28,079 bases of DNA from CAUUCX01 sp041844835 (GCA_041844835.1 JBGZBU010000040.1:1-28079), one strand, 5' to 3'. Counted from the first letter of the stretch, positions 15,016-24,114 are shown. Notes: generated by a model from the sequence alone, not told the origin. Numbers and translations are program-made.

Positions 15016-16842
15016 ATGTGCAGGAATACAGATATAAGGGATTTATGCGCAAGAAGTGATGCAGACGAAAAATACACATGGAATCTCAGCGATTTATACG
15101 GTTCCGATGATGAATGGGAAGCGGACAAGGAATGCGCGCTTGCAATGGTCGCCGATTTCAAAAAGAAGTATCTGGGAGCCATAACTACGGCGGCGGATGT
15201 AAACGCCGCGCTTGCCGAGTACCGGGAAATTGCAGAAAAACTCGTCATAATTCAGCATTACACCTCGCTTGCATTCGCGGCAAACATGCTCGATGATCAT
15301 CTGGCAGCCATGGAAATGAAGTGCGTGAACGCCATCAATCACATCAATACTGAGCTCAGTTTTTTTGAATCGGCGCTGGCGGCGCTTGATGAGAGCATAC
15401 TAAAAGAAGCGGCGAAAATTGAGGATGACAGAAATTTTTTAAACAAGCTTTTGGAAGAAAAACCGCACATGCTCACGCCGGAAACGGAAGCCGCTCTCAG
15501 CCGGCTTGGGATCTCACACGGTGCGTTCTACAGGATATATGATGCGGCAAAGATGCAGGACATGGTGTTTCCGAGCTATATCGCGGGGGGTGCGGAGCAT
15601 CCTTTGAGTTACAATATATTTGAGGGAATGCTCGAAAATTCAAATAATACAGAGATGCGCAGAAAAGGATTTGAGGCATTTTCCTCAAAGCTTGCGGAAT
15701 ACAGGAATGTAACCGCGGCGGCATATCTTGCGCATTGTCAAACCGAAAAAGCGTATGCGGATCTCAGAGGCTATGATTCCGTAATTGACTATCTTTTATT
15801 TGAGCAGCGCGTAAGTCGCGATATGTACGATCGCCAGATAGATATCATCATGAAGGAACTTGCGCCGCATATGCGCAAATATGCGGGACTGATAAAGAGA
15901 AGCAACAAACTCGATAAGATAACTTTTGCAGATCTTAAGATAGATATCGATCCCGAATTTGACAAAGTGATTACCCCCGGCGATGCCGCAGCGCTTGTAA
16001 AAGACGGCTTGGCGGTCTTAGGCGAAGATTATCAGGGCATGTTGGCGCAGGCGTTTGATGAACGGTGGATTGATTTTGTAAATACCGAGGGTAAAGCGAC
16101 GGGAGCTTTTTGCGCATCACCGTATGGAAATCATTCCTACATTCTCATCTCATGGACGGGAAAGCTCACGGAAGCTATCGTTTTAGCGCATGAACTGGGA
16201 CATGCGGGGCATTTTTACAATTGCAACAGAGCGCAAAACATACTGGATGCGGAGCCGTCAATGTATTACGTGGAGGCGCCGTCAACGGCAAACGAACTGA
16301 TAGTTGCGAATCATCTGCTTAATAAAGCGGAAAGCCCGCGTGAAAGGCGTTATATTCTTTCGCAAATAATTGCGCGCACATATTTTCATAATTTTGTCAC
16401 GCATCTGCACGAGGCGGCATATCAACGCAAGGTATACGAAATAATTGATGCCGGCGGTTCGTTTTCGGCGGATGATTTGTCGGAGATATATAAAGGAGTG
16501 CTCCGGGAATTTTGGAGTGAGGATGTAGAGCTTACGGATGGTTGTGAACTCACGTGGATGCGGCAGCCGCACTATTATATGGGGCTTTATTCTTTCACAT
16601 ACTCCGCGGGGCTGACAATCGGAACCCGGGTCGCGCAGATGATCGGCGCCGAGGGGAATGCTGCTGTTGACAGGTGGCTTGCCGCTCTTTCCGGCGGAGA
16701 CAGGCTGAAACCGCTCGAATTCGCGAAAACGGCAGGGGTCGATATAAGCAGCGAAAAACCGCTTAGAGAGACCATTGCTTACATCGGAAGTATCATTGAT
16801 GAAATTGAACGTTTAACGGATGAAATAGAAAGGGAGAAGTAA
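15016..16842 (+). CDS. pepF: Oligoendopeptidase F, M3 family
   Basis: A cytoplasmic zinc metallopeptidase that trims short peptides. The catalytic motif HELGH is at residues 392-396, with the third metal ligand Glu420 in YVEAPSTANE. The N-terminal helical region starts with YTWNLSDLYGSDDEWEAD, a hallmark of the PepF subgroup. The length of 608 residues is normal. The start at 15016 is chosen for AGGAGG 6 nt upstream; the frame extends to 14947 but without a ribosome site. A possible promoter lies in the 71-nt gap after the lipoprotein gene (TTGCGA at 14964-14969 with TATGTT at 14986-14991, spacing 16), though readthrough from the zinc operon is also possible. The next gene starts 2 nt after the stop. 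Confidence 0.95.
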   Translation: MCRNTDIRDLCARSDADEKYTWNLSDLYGSDDEWEADKECALAMVADFKKKYLGAITTAADVNAALAEYREIAEKLVIIQHYTSLAFAANMLDDHLAAMEMKCVNAINHINTELSFFESALAALDESILKEAAKIEDDRNFLNKLLEEKPHMLTPETEAALSRLGISHGAFYRIYDAAKMQDMVFPSYIAGGAEHPLSYNIFEGMLENSNNTEMRRKGFEAFSSKLAEYRNVTAAAYLAHCQTEKAYADLRGYDSVIDYLLFEQRVSRDMYDRQIDIIMKELAPHMRKYAGLIKRSNKLDKITFADLKIDIDPEFDKVITPGDAAALVKDGLAVLGEDYQGMLAQAFDERWIDFVNTEGKATGAFCASPYGNHSYILISWTGKLTEAIVLAHELGHAGHFYNCNRAQNILDAEPSMYYVEAPSTANELIVANHLLNKAESPRERRYILSQIIARTYFHNFVTHLHEAAYQRKVYEIIDAGGSFSADDLSEIYKGVLREFWSEDVELTDGCELTWMRQPHYYMGLYSFTYSAGLTIGTRVAQMIGAEGNAAVDRWLAALSGGDRLKPLEFAKTAGVDISSEKPLRETIAYIGSIIDEIERLTDEIEREK

Positions 16843-16844
16843 TT

Positions 16845-18002
16845 TTGCGCCCTAAAATTTTCAATGCGCTGATCTTGTTGATCGCTGCGGCTGTTATAAT
16901 TTTTACCTTCAACAACTATTTTGTCTATGACAAATACGGTAAAAATATCGCGTATATAGAAAGCGTTGATACGCAAAAAACGGGGGAAAAACCGACGCAG
17001 GACGGCAAAATCGAGACATATTGTCATCAGCGCATCACCGCTTTGTTTAAAAACGGTGAATACAAAGGGAAGCGTGTCTTTCTCGAAAATGACTGCACAT
17101 CATCCGGAGTGTACGACGACCGATACAAAAAGGGCAATGAGGTTTTCGTGGAAAAAATCGCTGTCGCCGATGAAAGCGGTGATCGCGGAGTCATGCTGCG
17201 CGGAGTTATTGCAGGTCAGAAACGGGATAAATACATTGCGGCGATTTTTGTTTTGATGCTGGCTCTGATGTTGCTGATAGGCAGGCGTCAGGGCTTGTTT
17301 ACATTGCTCAGTCTGATCATAAACATATTGTTATTCACGGCTGTGCTGAAACTTTATGTTTCGGGGATCAATCTGATGATACTGATCTTTCCGCTGATAT
17401 TGTGCGTGAGCGCATTGCTGCTGATCATGGTGCTTGGATTCGGCAGAAAGGCTCTTGCCGCTCTGATCGCAGTGTTTCTCACGGTTTGTGCCGTTTCAGT
17501 AATTTCGCTCATTGCACTCGGCGCAAGCAATGTGGATTATGATTTCATGGATTATCTCATGCAGCCGTACGAAGAAAAGGACGCCCGGATGATTTTTCTT
17601 GCGGAGATGCTGATCGCCGGGCTGGGCGCGATCATGGATGTGGTTGTAATGATGGTTGCATTATGTGCAGAGCTTGTTGACAGGAATCCGCAAATCGGGG
17701 CGAGAGCGCTCCTTAAATCGTGCAGGCATGTCGGTGACGATGTCCTCGGGACCATGCTGAGCGTCATGCTTTTTGCAAATCTTGCGGCAGGGATGCCATA
17801 CTTCATCCTGGCGCTGAAAAACGGAATACATTTTTTCACCATTGTCAGATATAACGTTTTTTTCGATGTCGCGCGCTTTCTGATCGGCAGCATAGGCCTC
17901 GTTATTGCAATGCCCGTCGCTGTGCTCGTGTCGATCAGGCTGTTTACGCATGCGAAAAAACTGCAAACCGGTGCGGCGGCGAATGAAAGTATGGGTGAAT
18001 AA
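16845..18002 (+). CDS. YibE/F family membrane protein (first of two)
   Basis: A 385-residue membrane protein of the YibE/F-like family. It has an N-terminal membrane segment (about residues 5-24), an extracytoplasmic domain to about residue 128, and then about seven membrane segments. Family-like features include GRRQGLFTLLSLIINILLF, the acidic AGLGAIMDVVVMMV segment and ARALLKSCRHVGDDVLGTM. The family is widespread in Firmicutes and its function is not established; transport has been suggested. Translation appears to start at TTG 16845, with GGGAG 8 nt upstream and only 2 nt after pepF. A second family member follows, and such pairs are common. Confidence 0.85.
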   Translation: MRPKIFNALILLIAAAVIIFTFNNYFVYDKYGKNIAYIESVDTQKTGEKPTQDGKIETYCHQRITALFKNGEYKGKRVFLENDCTSSGVYDDRYKKGNEVFVEKIAVADESGDRGVMLRGVIAGQKRDKYIAAIFVLMLALMLLIGRRQGLFTLLSLIINILLFTAVLKLYVSGINLMILIFPLILCVSALLLIMVLGFGRKALAALIAVFLTVCAVSVISLIALGASNVDYDFMDYLMQPYEEKDARMIFLAEMLIAGLGAIMDVVVMMVALCAELVDRNPQIGARALLKSCRHVGDDVLGTMLSVMLFANLAAGMPYFILALKNGIHFFTIVRYNVFFDVARFLIGSIGLVIAMPVAVLVSIRLFTHAKKLQTGAAANESMGE

Positions 18003-18060
18003 AAAGATGAAAGAAATCAGTATAAGTGAAATACATAAAAGTAAAAGGGAAGTATAAAAA

Positions 18061-18891
18061 ATGCTGGTAATTTTGACGGCAATCTTAATAATTGCAATAC
18101 TTGTATTGTGCAGCAACAGAGGCGCAAAGGCGATTATAACCGCGGGGATTGATCTGATGCTGCTCATGGCGGCGCTGTTTCTTATAAGCATGGGATTAAA
18201 TCCCGTTGCTGTAACGGAGATTGCCGCTGTAATCATTGCCGCGGTCACGCTTTTTTATCAAAACGGCTTCAACGCCAAAACTCGAATAGCTTTTGCCGCG
18301 GTAATAATTGTTTTTATCGCGCTGATTCCGCTGCTGCTTTTGACGGGCATGCAGGCAAACATTCAGGGTATCAGTCCGGCGCAATATGAAATTGCGGAAG
18401 TAAACGGATATGAGAAAAATATCGGGATATCCATGATGCTGGTCGAGATTTCCGTGATTCTCATGGCTCTTGTCGGCGCGGCGGTCGATTTGTCCTTGTC
18501 GATAACGTCAGCGCTGTATGAGATACACCTCAATAATCCGCAGCTTGGCAGGAAAGAATTAATCGCATCGGGAATCAACATCAGCCGTGATATACTCGGA
18601 ACGACGATACACACGCTTTTTTATATCTATATGGCGGAATTCATGGCACTTATGATTCAGTTCATTTCAGAATATAATTTTTTGGATATGATAAATTCAA
18701 AAGCTTTTTCGCAGGAAATCATGTGCATCGGCATATCCGCCCTGGGATGCTGCGCGGTAATCCCGATAACGGTCATTATCTCCGCTTTCCGATTCAGGCG
18801 ATACGCCGGGTCGGAAATGTCAATCATAGAAAAGACTGATAAAATATGCTTCCAACACTATATCTCTATTTTGAAAACCATGATAAAATGA
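18061..18891 (+). CDS. YibE/F family membrane protein (second of two)
   Basis: A 276-residue protein with about seven hydrophobic segments and the same family landmarks as its neighbour: GAAVDLSLSITSALYEI matches the GAIMDVVVMMVALCAEL position, and GRKELIASGINISRDILGTTIHTL matches the ARALLKSCRHVGDDVLGTM position. It lacks the extracytoplasmic domain of the first protein. The two probably act together as a heteromeric membrane complex (inference). GGGAAG lies 7 nt before the ATG. The 58-nt gap before it is A-rich with weak ~20-bp repetition (GAAA.TA.AAAAGTA-like words). Confidence 0.85.
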   Translation: MLVILTAILIIAILVLCSNRGAKAIITAGIDLMLLMAALFLISMGLNPVAVTEIAAVIIAAVTLFYQNGFNAKTRIAFAAVIIVFIALIPLLLLTGMQANIQGISPAQYEIAEVNGYEKNIGISMMLVEISVILMALVGAAVDLSLSITSALYEIHLNNPQLGRKELIASGINISRDILGTTIHTLFYIYMAEFMALMIQFISEYNFLDMINSKAFSQEIMCIGISALGCCAVIPITVIISAFRFRRYAGSEMSIIEKTDKICFQHYISILKTMIK

Positions 18892-19014
18892 AAGAGGATT
18901 TCAGAGCAGATCAATGAAGGCATATTTGCAGGTTATGGAGGTTTCAGCAGAACACAAGGATCAACAAAAGTTGAATTTCAAAAAGATAATACGAATTACA
19001 AAAGGGGAATGAGG
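18892..19014 (+). other. Open, protein-like frame between the YibE/F gene and the Rhs gene
   Basis: After the TGA of the YibE/F gene (18889-18891) the same frame stays open through 40 codons and runs straight into the Rhs ATG. It reads, in part, EQINEGIFAGYGGFSRTQG, which looks like real protein rather than noise, but it has no start codon of its own before the Rhs start. It may be a remnant of a gene end displaced by insertion of the Rhs locus. I do not recognise it. Confidence 0.35.
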
Positions 19015-19701
19015 ATGAAAAAATTAAAGAGTCGGGTTCTTTCATTCATTCTTACGGTTTGTCTTTTAGCAGGTATGCAGCCAATGTCAGCGCAAGCGAT
19101 TGAGCTTGAAGACGGGGAATTTAATCCCAATACCGGTGAAGTTGAAATCAATTTTAATGTTCAATTTACACAAGAAGTGTCCATCGAAGTCCTTGTGAAT
19201 AATGAGCATTTCGGCTGGTTGATTCGAAATAAAGAATTGTTCGGCTACGATGGTGCAATGGTTCCTCATGACCCTTGTGCGTCGTATACTGTGCCGCCTG
19301 CATCGGATCTGACATATTCAGCCGGCGTTGCTACCGCTGCTGAAGTGCGAATTGATGCTCAGAATGATGAAAGCGGCAATCCGCTTGGATCGGGGTATTA
19401 CACAATTTATTGGACGGGGAGTATCAATGGAAAACCTGCTGTCAGTGCAAACCCGGATTCTGACAAATATAGTCTGAAGATCTCAATTCAACCGCAGGGG
19501 TATCCGGGCAGAGGTAAAACACCATGTACAGATCCGGATAATGATGTACATGACGGTGAGGACTGGATTTGGACGCAGCAGTTTGTTGCAGAAACCGAAA
19601 TAGAGCTGGATTATGGCACAATTTTGAACAAGGGCGGATTGGCGGACCTGTTTATCGCCAAAAAAACAATCTGTCCTATGCGCTTATCATGCAGCAGATG
19701 A
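19015..19701 (+). CDS. Rhs protein, N-terminal segment (signal peptide and beta domain)
   Basis: A 228-residue reading frame with a Sec signal peptide (cleavage after AQA, about residue 28), then a secreted beta-rich domain with LGSGYYTIYWTG, typical of FlgD-like Ig modules (LPxGxYTVxWDG). The start at 19015 has AAGGGG 7 nt upstream and is better than the ATG at 19009. The true protein frame is left at the A7 run at 19660-19666. The last dozen residues (TICPMRLSCSR) are out-of-frame sequence. Alone it would yield only a secreted beta domain. Confidence 0.7.
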   Translation: MKKLKSRVLSFILTVCLLAGMQPMSAQAIELEDGEFNPNTGEVEINFNVQFTQEVSIEVLVNNEHFGWLIRNKELFGYDGAMVPHDPCASYTVPPASDLTYSAGVATAAEVRIDAQNDESGNPLGSGYYTIYWTGSINGKPAVSANPDSDKYSLKISIQPQGYPGRGKTPCTDPDNDVHDGEDWIWTQQFVAETEIELDYGTILNKGGLADLFIAKKTICPMRLSCSR

Positions 19702-22223
19702 ATCATGTCTCCAATTGGGTCAATTTCTCTTGGCTTTCTGAAAATTACGTTTCAATGGATGCCCTGCAACAGTATGTTGAAGAAGCCGACCCTGTAAACA
19801 TGATTGACGGCAATTACTTTTTCACATATACCGACCTGCAAAAAGAATATATTCGGAACACCTATGACGATAAGGGGCGAGTAACCAAGCAGGTATTCAT
19901 CAATGCAGACGTTGAAACGACACATACTTTCAGCTATGATGACACAAACCTTGTCAACACTTATGCCAATACACATGGAAGCGTGAGGGAATATCATTAT
20001 GACCAATATCGCAATTTGCTCTATACTAAGGACGATCACGGCATCACCACCAGCAATTATGCTAACTATATGGCAAGTCTTCTTGAGGACAATCAGGGGA
20101 ATGCAACGACCTATGATATTGATGAGAATGGGAATGTCACTCGAATGACCTATCCGAACGGGAACGAGATTCGTTATACCTATACGGCAAACAATCTGAT
20201 CTCAAAAATTTCTTATATTGACGGCAGTGATGAAATCTTCCAATACAATGCGAACAACACTCTAAGGAGTCATACCGATCAAAACGGCAATGTGAGAGCG
20301 TATAGCTACGATGCACTAGGCAGGACAAGCAGCATTACCGATGAGGAGGGGCATGTAAACGGATATTCATATGATGCAGTTGGCAATAACATCAAAATCA
20401 CTATTGATGCCAATACGGTAAGAGAACGTGAATACGACAAAGCGAATCGGGTTAAGTCCGAAACGGATGGACTTGGAAATGCTGCAACTTATGTCTACGA
20501 CGGTGTGGGAAATGTGTCGGTATATACAGATCGGGAGGGCAATGCGACTCGTTACAGCTATAATAAGAATTATCAGCTGACACAAATCAAAGATGCGGAG
20601 GGCTATACACGGCAGACGGAGTATGATGCACTTGGCAGACCCGTAAGGATCACGAATCAGGAGGGCAACTCCACAGTAACTGCTTATGACCCAAGCGGCA
20701 ATACACTGGTTATTACGGATTCGCTATCAGGTACGCTATCTTATGTTTACGATTCCATGAATCGCATAACCGCAGCAACAGATCAGTTGGGTGCGACAAC
20801 TTCATATTTTTATGATGCATCAGGGAATTTGCTTAAAAGCACGGACGCACTGGGTGCATATTATACAAATTTGTACGATGCCAACGGGAATCTTACCCGG
20901 CACACCAATCGGGCAAATGAATGGGTAAAATACGAATACGACAGTATGAACCGATTGGTGAAAGAGGTCAATCAGCTTAACCACGCTGTCGCCTACGAAT
21001 ACGACCTCGTCGGCAATCGAACCGCAGTTATTGATGGGAATAAGAATCGGACAGAATATACCTATAACGGTCTAAAACAGCTGACGAGTGAAAAGAATGC
21101 AGAGGGAGGTCTTACAGAGTACACGTACAATTATTTAGGGAAACCCGCATCCGTCACTGTTGACGGCGGAGGCGGCAGCAGAGCAGTCACCGCATACATG
21201 TATGATGCCGGCGGCAATCTGCTGAGAGAAATCTCACCTGCCGGAAATGTGACTTCCTATGTTTACGACAAAGAAGGCAATCCCATAAAGAAAATTGATG
21301 AAAACGGCATGGAAACAACTTATGCCTATGATAAACTGCACCGCCCCGTCAGCTGCAAGGATAAAGACGACGAGGCTGCATATACTTATGACGGGCTCTC
21401 CAATCTTACGGCGGCACATGACGGCAGCGGTACGGTTTCTTTCGCTTATGATGCGCTGGGTCGTATTATTCGGGTTACGAATGAAGACAGCACCACGACG
21501 ACTTATTCCTACGATGCGGCGGGCAATCGCCTGTCCATTACCTATTCGGACGGAAAGGCTGTCACAAGGACTTATGATTTGCTCGGCAATATATCTTCTC
21601 TGACAGACTATGACGGGAAGAATATTTGCTATACTCGTGATTCCGAAGGAAGAATCATTAAGGCCAGTCACAGCGACGGAAGTACTACGGAGTACGATTA
21701 CAACGCGGCAGGTCTCCTGACACTCCTGAAAGAGGTCGCCGGAGACAACTCTACCCGGCGTGCAATTCTCTATACTTATGACGATGCAGGAAATTTGAAA
21801 TCCGAACAGCGCAGCGGTGTGGATATCGACAAGCGCGATGAGAATGTCCGCTATTATTACGACAAGAGCAATCAGCTTGTCAAGACCTCCATTGAAGGAA
21901 AGACTGTCAATTACACCTATGATCTTGCCGGCAACCTGCTCTCCGACGGGCACTGCACTTATGCCTATGACAAGCAGAATCGGCTTTTGACAAAGACAGG
22001 CTCTGACGGGACAACCACATACAGTTATGATGCTGTCGGAAATCTCTTGAAAGAGGTTTCGCCGAACGGTTTTATATCCTACACTTACAATGCCCAAAAT
22101 CGCCTAATCAAGGGCGAGACCCAAGATGGACAGAGCAGCACACCTATAATGCGCTGGGGATCCGAATTAAGAATACCCAAGTGCGGAAAAACAAAAATAG
22201 CGCTTATCAAAATTCACGCATGA
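19659..22223 (+). CDS. Rhs protein, central YD-repeat segment
   Basis: This frame carries the Rhs shell: about 35 repeats of the form YxYDxxGNLxx, such as YSYDALGRTSS, YFYDASGNLLK and YSYDAAGNRLS. In Rhs and TcC proteins these build a hollow beta cocoon that encloses a C-terminal toxin. The preceding in-frame part (SYALIMQQMNHVSNWVNFSW) continues the N-terminal segment after the A7 frameshift. The frame leaves the family pattern near 22140 and stops at 22223 after unrelated residues. There is no ribosome site of its own, so translation depends on the upstream segment. Confidence 0.75.
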   Translation, partial: QKNNLSYALIMQQMNHVSNWVNFSWLSENYVSMDALQQYVEEADPVNMIDGNYFFTYTDLQKEYIRNTYDDKGRVTKQVFINADVETTHTFSYDDTNLVNTYANTHGSVREYHYDQYRNLLYTKDDHGITTSNYANYMASLLEDNQGNATTYDIDENGNVTRMTYPNGNEIRYTYTANNLISKISYIDGSDEIFQYNANNTLRSHTDQNGNVRAYSYDALGRTSSITDEEGHVNGYSYDAVGNNIKITIDANTVREREYDKANRVKSETDGLGNAATYVYDGVGNVSVYTDREGNATRYSYNKNYQLTQIKDAEGYTRQTEYDALGRPVRITNQEGNSTVTAYDPSGNTLVITDSLSGTLSYVYDSMNRITAATDQLGATTSYFYDASGNLLKSTDALGAYYTNLYDANGNLTRHTNRANEWVKYEYDSMNRLVKEVNQLNHAVAYEYDLVGNRTAVIDGNKNRTEYTYNGLKQLTSEKNAEGGLTEYTYNYLGKPASVTVDGGGGSRAVTAYMYDAGGNLLREISPAGNVTSYVYDKEGNPIKKIDENGMETTYAYDKLHRPVSCKDKDDEAAYTYDGLSNLTAAHDGSGTVSFAYDALGRIIRVTNEDSTTTTYSYDAAGNRLSITYSDGKAVTRTYDLLGNISSLTDYDGKNICYTRDSEGRIIKASHSDGSTTEYDYNAAGLLTLLKEVAGDNSTRRAILYTYDDAGNLKSEQRSGVDIDKRDENVRYYYDKSNQLVKTSIEGKTVNYTYDLAGNLLSDGHCTYAYDKQNRLLTKTGSDGTTTYSYDAVGNLLKEVSPNGFISYTYNAQNRLIKGETQDGQSSTPIMRWGSELRIPKCGKTKIALIKIHA

Positions 22224-23659
22224 ATAACGGCAGCAGGTATATATCCGACTATACGGAGGCTCTCTCAGACGGGCGGGCAACCCGGCAAAGATCTTGGGAG
22301 ACGGAAATCGGTACCGTTGTCCAGAATGACTTTGAGACTGTGACAAGGCATTATGTGACGGATTATCTGTCCGTTGCAAACCGTGATATTCCGGTGACGG
22401 AGGATGGCAGCTTTGTTCAGCGCTATGTATATGACGAAGACGGAACCCGAATTTCCGCCGAGTTCGGCCATGCCGACGGTACTGCAAGAGGAACAGCCAA
22501 TGCTGACGGCGAGTATGGCGAAAACATCGCAAGCGATACAGCAGTCAATGTTATCGGCAAGGTCTGGTACAGAAGCAGTCTGCTGGGAAGTACGCTCTTT
22601 GCCGTAGATGCCGACGGTGAGGTGCGCTCACATAGCATTTATGACCCTTGGGGCAATCCGCTGACGAATACCTATACCGATATAAATTTCTCCGGACTGG
22701 ACAATGCCAATAACTACACCGGATATACCTGGGATGAAACGCTGAAAATTTATTTTGCTCAGAATCGCTTCTATGATGCGAAAACCCACAGATTTACGCA
22801 GGAAGATATCGCTAAGGACGGGGCTAACTGGTATGTATACTGCTCGAACAACCTGGCAAATTCGATAGACTTTTACGGACTTGCATCAGGCATTCGGTAT
22901 GTGCCGGAAGATAAGGATCTGAAACGTTTCGGGCGTCTCGACCTTGTGGCCGCAGCCAATTATGTTTTATGGCAGTTCGGTTTTGAATATGACAGAAACG
23001 CCAATTATTTCTATGCAAGGGAAGACGGATGGCAAAGAAAATTCGGCTATATGGATCTGTTTGATAAATACATGAACTACGTTCCTGGCATAGAAATTGA
23101 TGCGCTTCCTTGTATTTTCGATTACAAAAAGAAGACCTGGCGGCTTGAATGCTGGAAAGGTGAATACGGGCCGACAGCCGGAGGGGAGATAGGTTTATAT
23201 GTTCTGGACGCTGTAATGACATTGTCTCAATATTTTGAAAAAATGGAGTGCGCAGGTGCCTGGGGAACGGGGACAGAGGCATTTGATATGCTGTTTTCAA
23301 GCCTAAAGGATTCAGAAGTGTTGTCTAAAAATGTAAAGTGGTACCGTGCTGCGACAGCCGGTGAATATATCGGAATGGCTGCAAAATTCTCCAAGGTCAA
23401 ACATAAATTTTGGAATGGAGGGAAGGAGAGGGAATTGCCGCCGTTTGTATCCAGATCTTCATCCGGGTATTGGTGGCTGACGGCTTTCAAGCTGTATCCC
23501 GCTAACAAGGAAGATATCATTATGGGCGCTGCACTAAGATTTCCTGATAACGCAATGCGCGATAACTATCGAGTTGAATTGAATGGGAAAATTAGTACAG
23601 GTTACAATATTTGGGATATAAAGTCATATTCAAAGGGAATTTCATTTAATTGGAGGTAA
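22142..23659 (+). CDS. Rhs protein, C-terminal segment with DUF4474-like domain
   Basis: Contains the end of the Rhs core (YDPWGNPLTNTYTDINFSGL, RFYDAKTHRFTQED, NSIDFYGL) and then about 255 residues that follow the core boundary, where polymorphic toxins carry their effector. That tail has DGWQRKFGYMDLFDKY, CWKGEYGPTAGGEIGLYV and a late YWWLTAFKLYP...MRDNYR, which resemble DUF4474. The function of DUF4474 is not known to me. No nuclease or ADP-ribosyltransferase motif is evident. Without repair of the upstream frameshift only a weak internal start (GTG 22181 or ATG 22220) could serve. A lipoprotein gene starts 5 nt after the stop. Confidence 0.7.
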   Translation, partial: TYNALGIRIKNTQVRKNKNSAYQNSRMNNGSRYISDYTEALSDGRATRQRSWETEIGTVVQNDFETVTRHYVTDYLSVANRDIPVTEDGSFVQRYVYDEDGTRISAEFGHADGTARGTANADGEYGENIASDTAVNVIGKVWYRSSLLGSTLFAVDADGEVRSHSIYDPWGNPLTNTYTDINFSGLDNANNYTGYTWDETLKIYFAQNRFYDAKTHRFTQEDIAKDGANWYVYCSNNLANSIDFYGLASGIRYVPEDKDLKRFGRLDLVAAANYVLWQFGFEYDRNANYFYAREDGWQRKFGYMDLFDKYMNYVPGIEIDALPCIFDYKKKTWRLECWKGEYGPTAGGEIGLYVLDAVMTLSQYFEKMECAGAWGTGTEAFDMLFSSLKDSEVLSKNVKWYRAATAGEYIGMAAKFSKVKHKFWNGGKERELPPFVSRSSSGYWWLTAFKLYPANKEDIIMGAALRFPDNAMRDNYRVELNGKISTGYNIWDIKSYSKGISFNWR

Positions 23660-23664
23660 ATATT

Positions 23665-24099
23665 ATGAAAAAAACAGGTATAGCTGCAATTGTCATCTGC
23701 ATTATGGGCATTTTTTCGGGTTGCCTTCATTCCGAAGGATTATTGGTAAGTGATGAAATCGCGGCAGATGAATACATGACAGACAATCCTCAACTCATTG
23801 AAAAATACGGGAAAGATTATACCTTGGAATTTACAGGAGGTTCAGGACGAACCGAGCACAACTTTTGGGGGGACTCGGGAGAAATGGGCTTTGATTATAT
23901 TGTGAATGGAACGGATGAATATACGGTGGCCCTTACAAAGGAAAAACGGAAACCGTGGACGGTCCAAGGGATTATCTGCACATCTCGCCGCTATGTTTGT
24001 GATGAAATCGATTTTTCTTTTGATTTGAGTTCGGAAAGTGATGTAAACGGGACAATCGTTCATGAGGAGATTTTTTGTAAAATGGTGTATAATATGTGA
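23665..24099 (+). CDS. Small lipoprotein next to the Rhs gene, candidate immunity protein
   Basis: A 144-residue protein with a lipoprotein signal ending in IFSGC (Cys20). The mature part has NPQLIEKYGKDYTLEFTGGSG, then GFDYIVNGTDEYTVALTKEKRKPWTVQGI, a layout like the small Coa1/Tim21-type domains in bacterial lipoproteins (weak resemblance). GGAGG lies 8 nt before the ATG and overlaps the Rhs stop, so the two are co-translated. Position directly after a polymorphic-toxin gene suggests it neutralises the toxin domain at the cell surface, but this is inference. It is intact although the Rhs gene is broken. Confidence 0.75.
   Translation: MKKTGIAAIVICIMGIFSGCLHSEGLLVSDEIAADEYMTDNPQLIEKYGKDYTLEFTGGSGRTEHNFWGDSGEMGFDYIVNGTDEYTVALTKEKRKPWTVQGIICTSRRYVCDEIDFSFDLSSESDVNGTIVHEEIFCKMVYNM
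24088..24093 (+). promoter_or_regulatory. Possible -10 element for rdgB
   Basis: A consensus TATAAT lies inside the last codons of the lipoprotein gene, but no good -35 is seen 16-18 nt upstream. It would give a very short leader (about 15-20 nt) before rdgB. Confidence 0.3.
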
Positions 24100-24114
24100 A
24101 GAGGTGTTGCCGAA

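Larger units (their letters stand above)
19015..23659 (+). pseudogene. Secreted Rhs/YD-repeat protein with a DUF4474-like C-terminus, frameshifted
   Basis: Three frames join into one Rhs protein of about 1,550 residues if two single-base frame changes are repaired. The first break is at the A7 run at 19660-19666: one extra A gives IAKKNNLSYALIMQQ. The second is near 22140-22144, where the frame must move from ...DGQSST to YNALGIRIKN. No other stops interrupt the gene. The order is Sec signal, FlgD-like beta domain, about 35 YD repeats, Rhs core end (RFYDAKTHRFTQED ... DFYGL) and a variable C-terminal domain. It is WapA-like: exported by Sec, not by a type VI system. The breaks may be true decay, sequencing errors, or, for the A7 run, slippage-based phase variation. 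Confidence 0.75.

Noticed and set aside
18008..18057. Sixteen-codon open frame between the two YibE/F genes (MKEISISEIHKSKREV)
   Set aside because: It has no proper ribosome site and lies in a weakly repetitive A-rich spacer.
21234..22097. Long minus-strand open frame opposite the Rhs YD repeats
   Set aside because: It mirrors the repetitive codon pattern of the YD repeats (Ile/Val-rich), with no ribosome site or known motifs.
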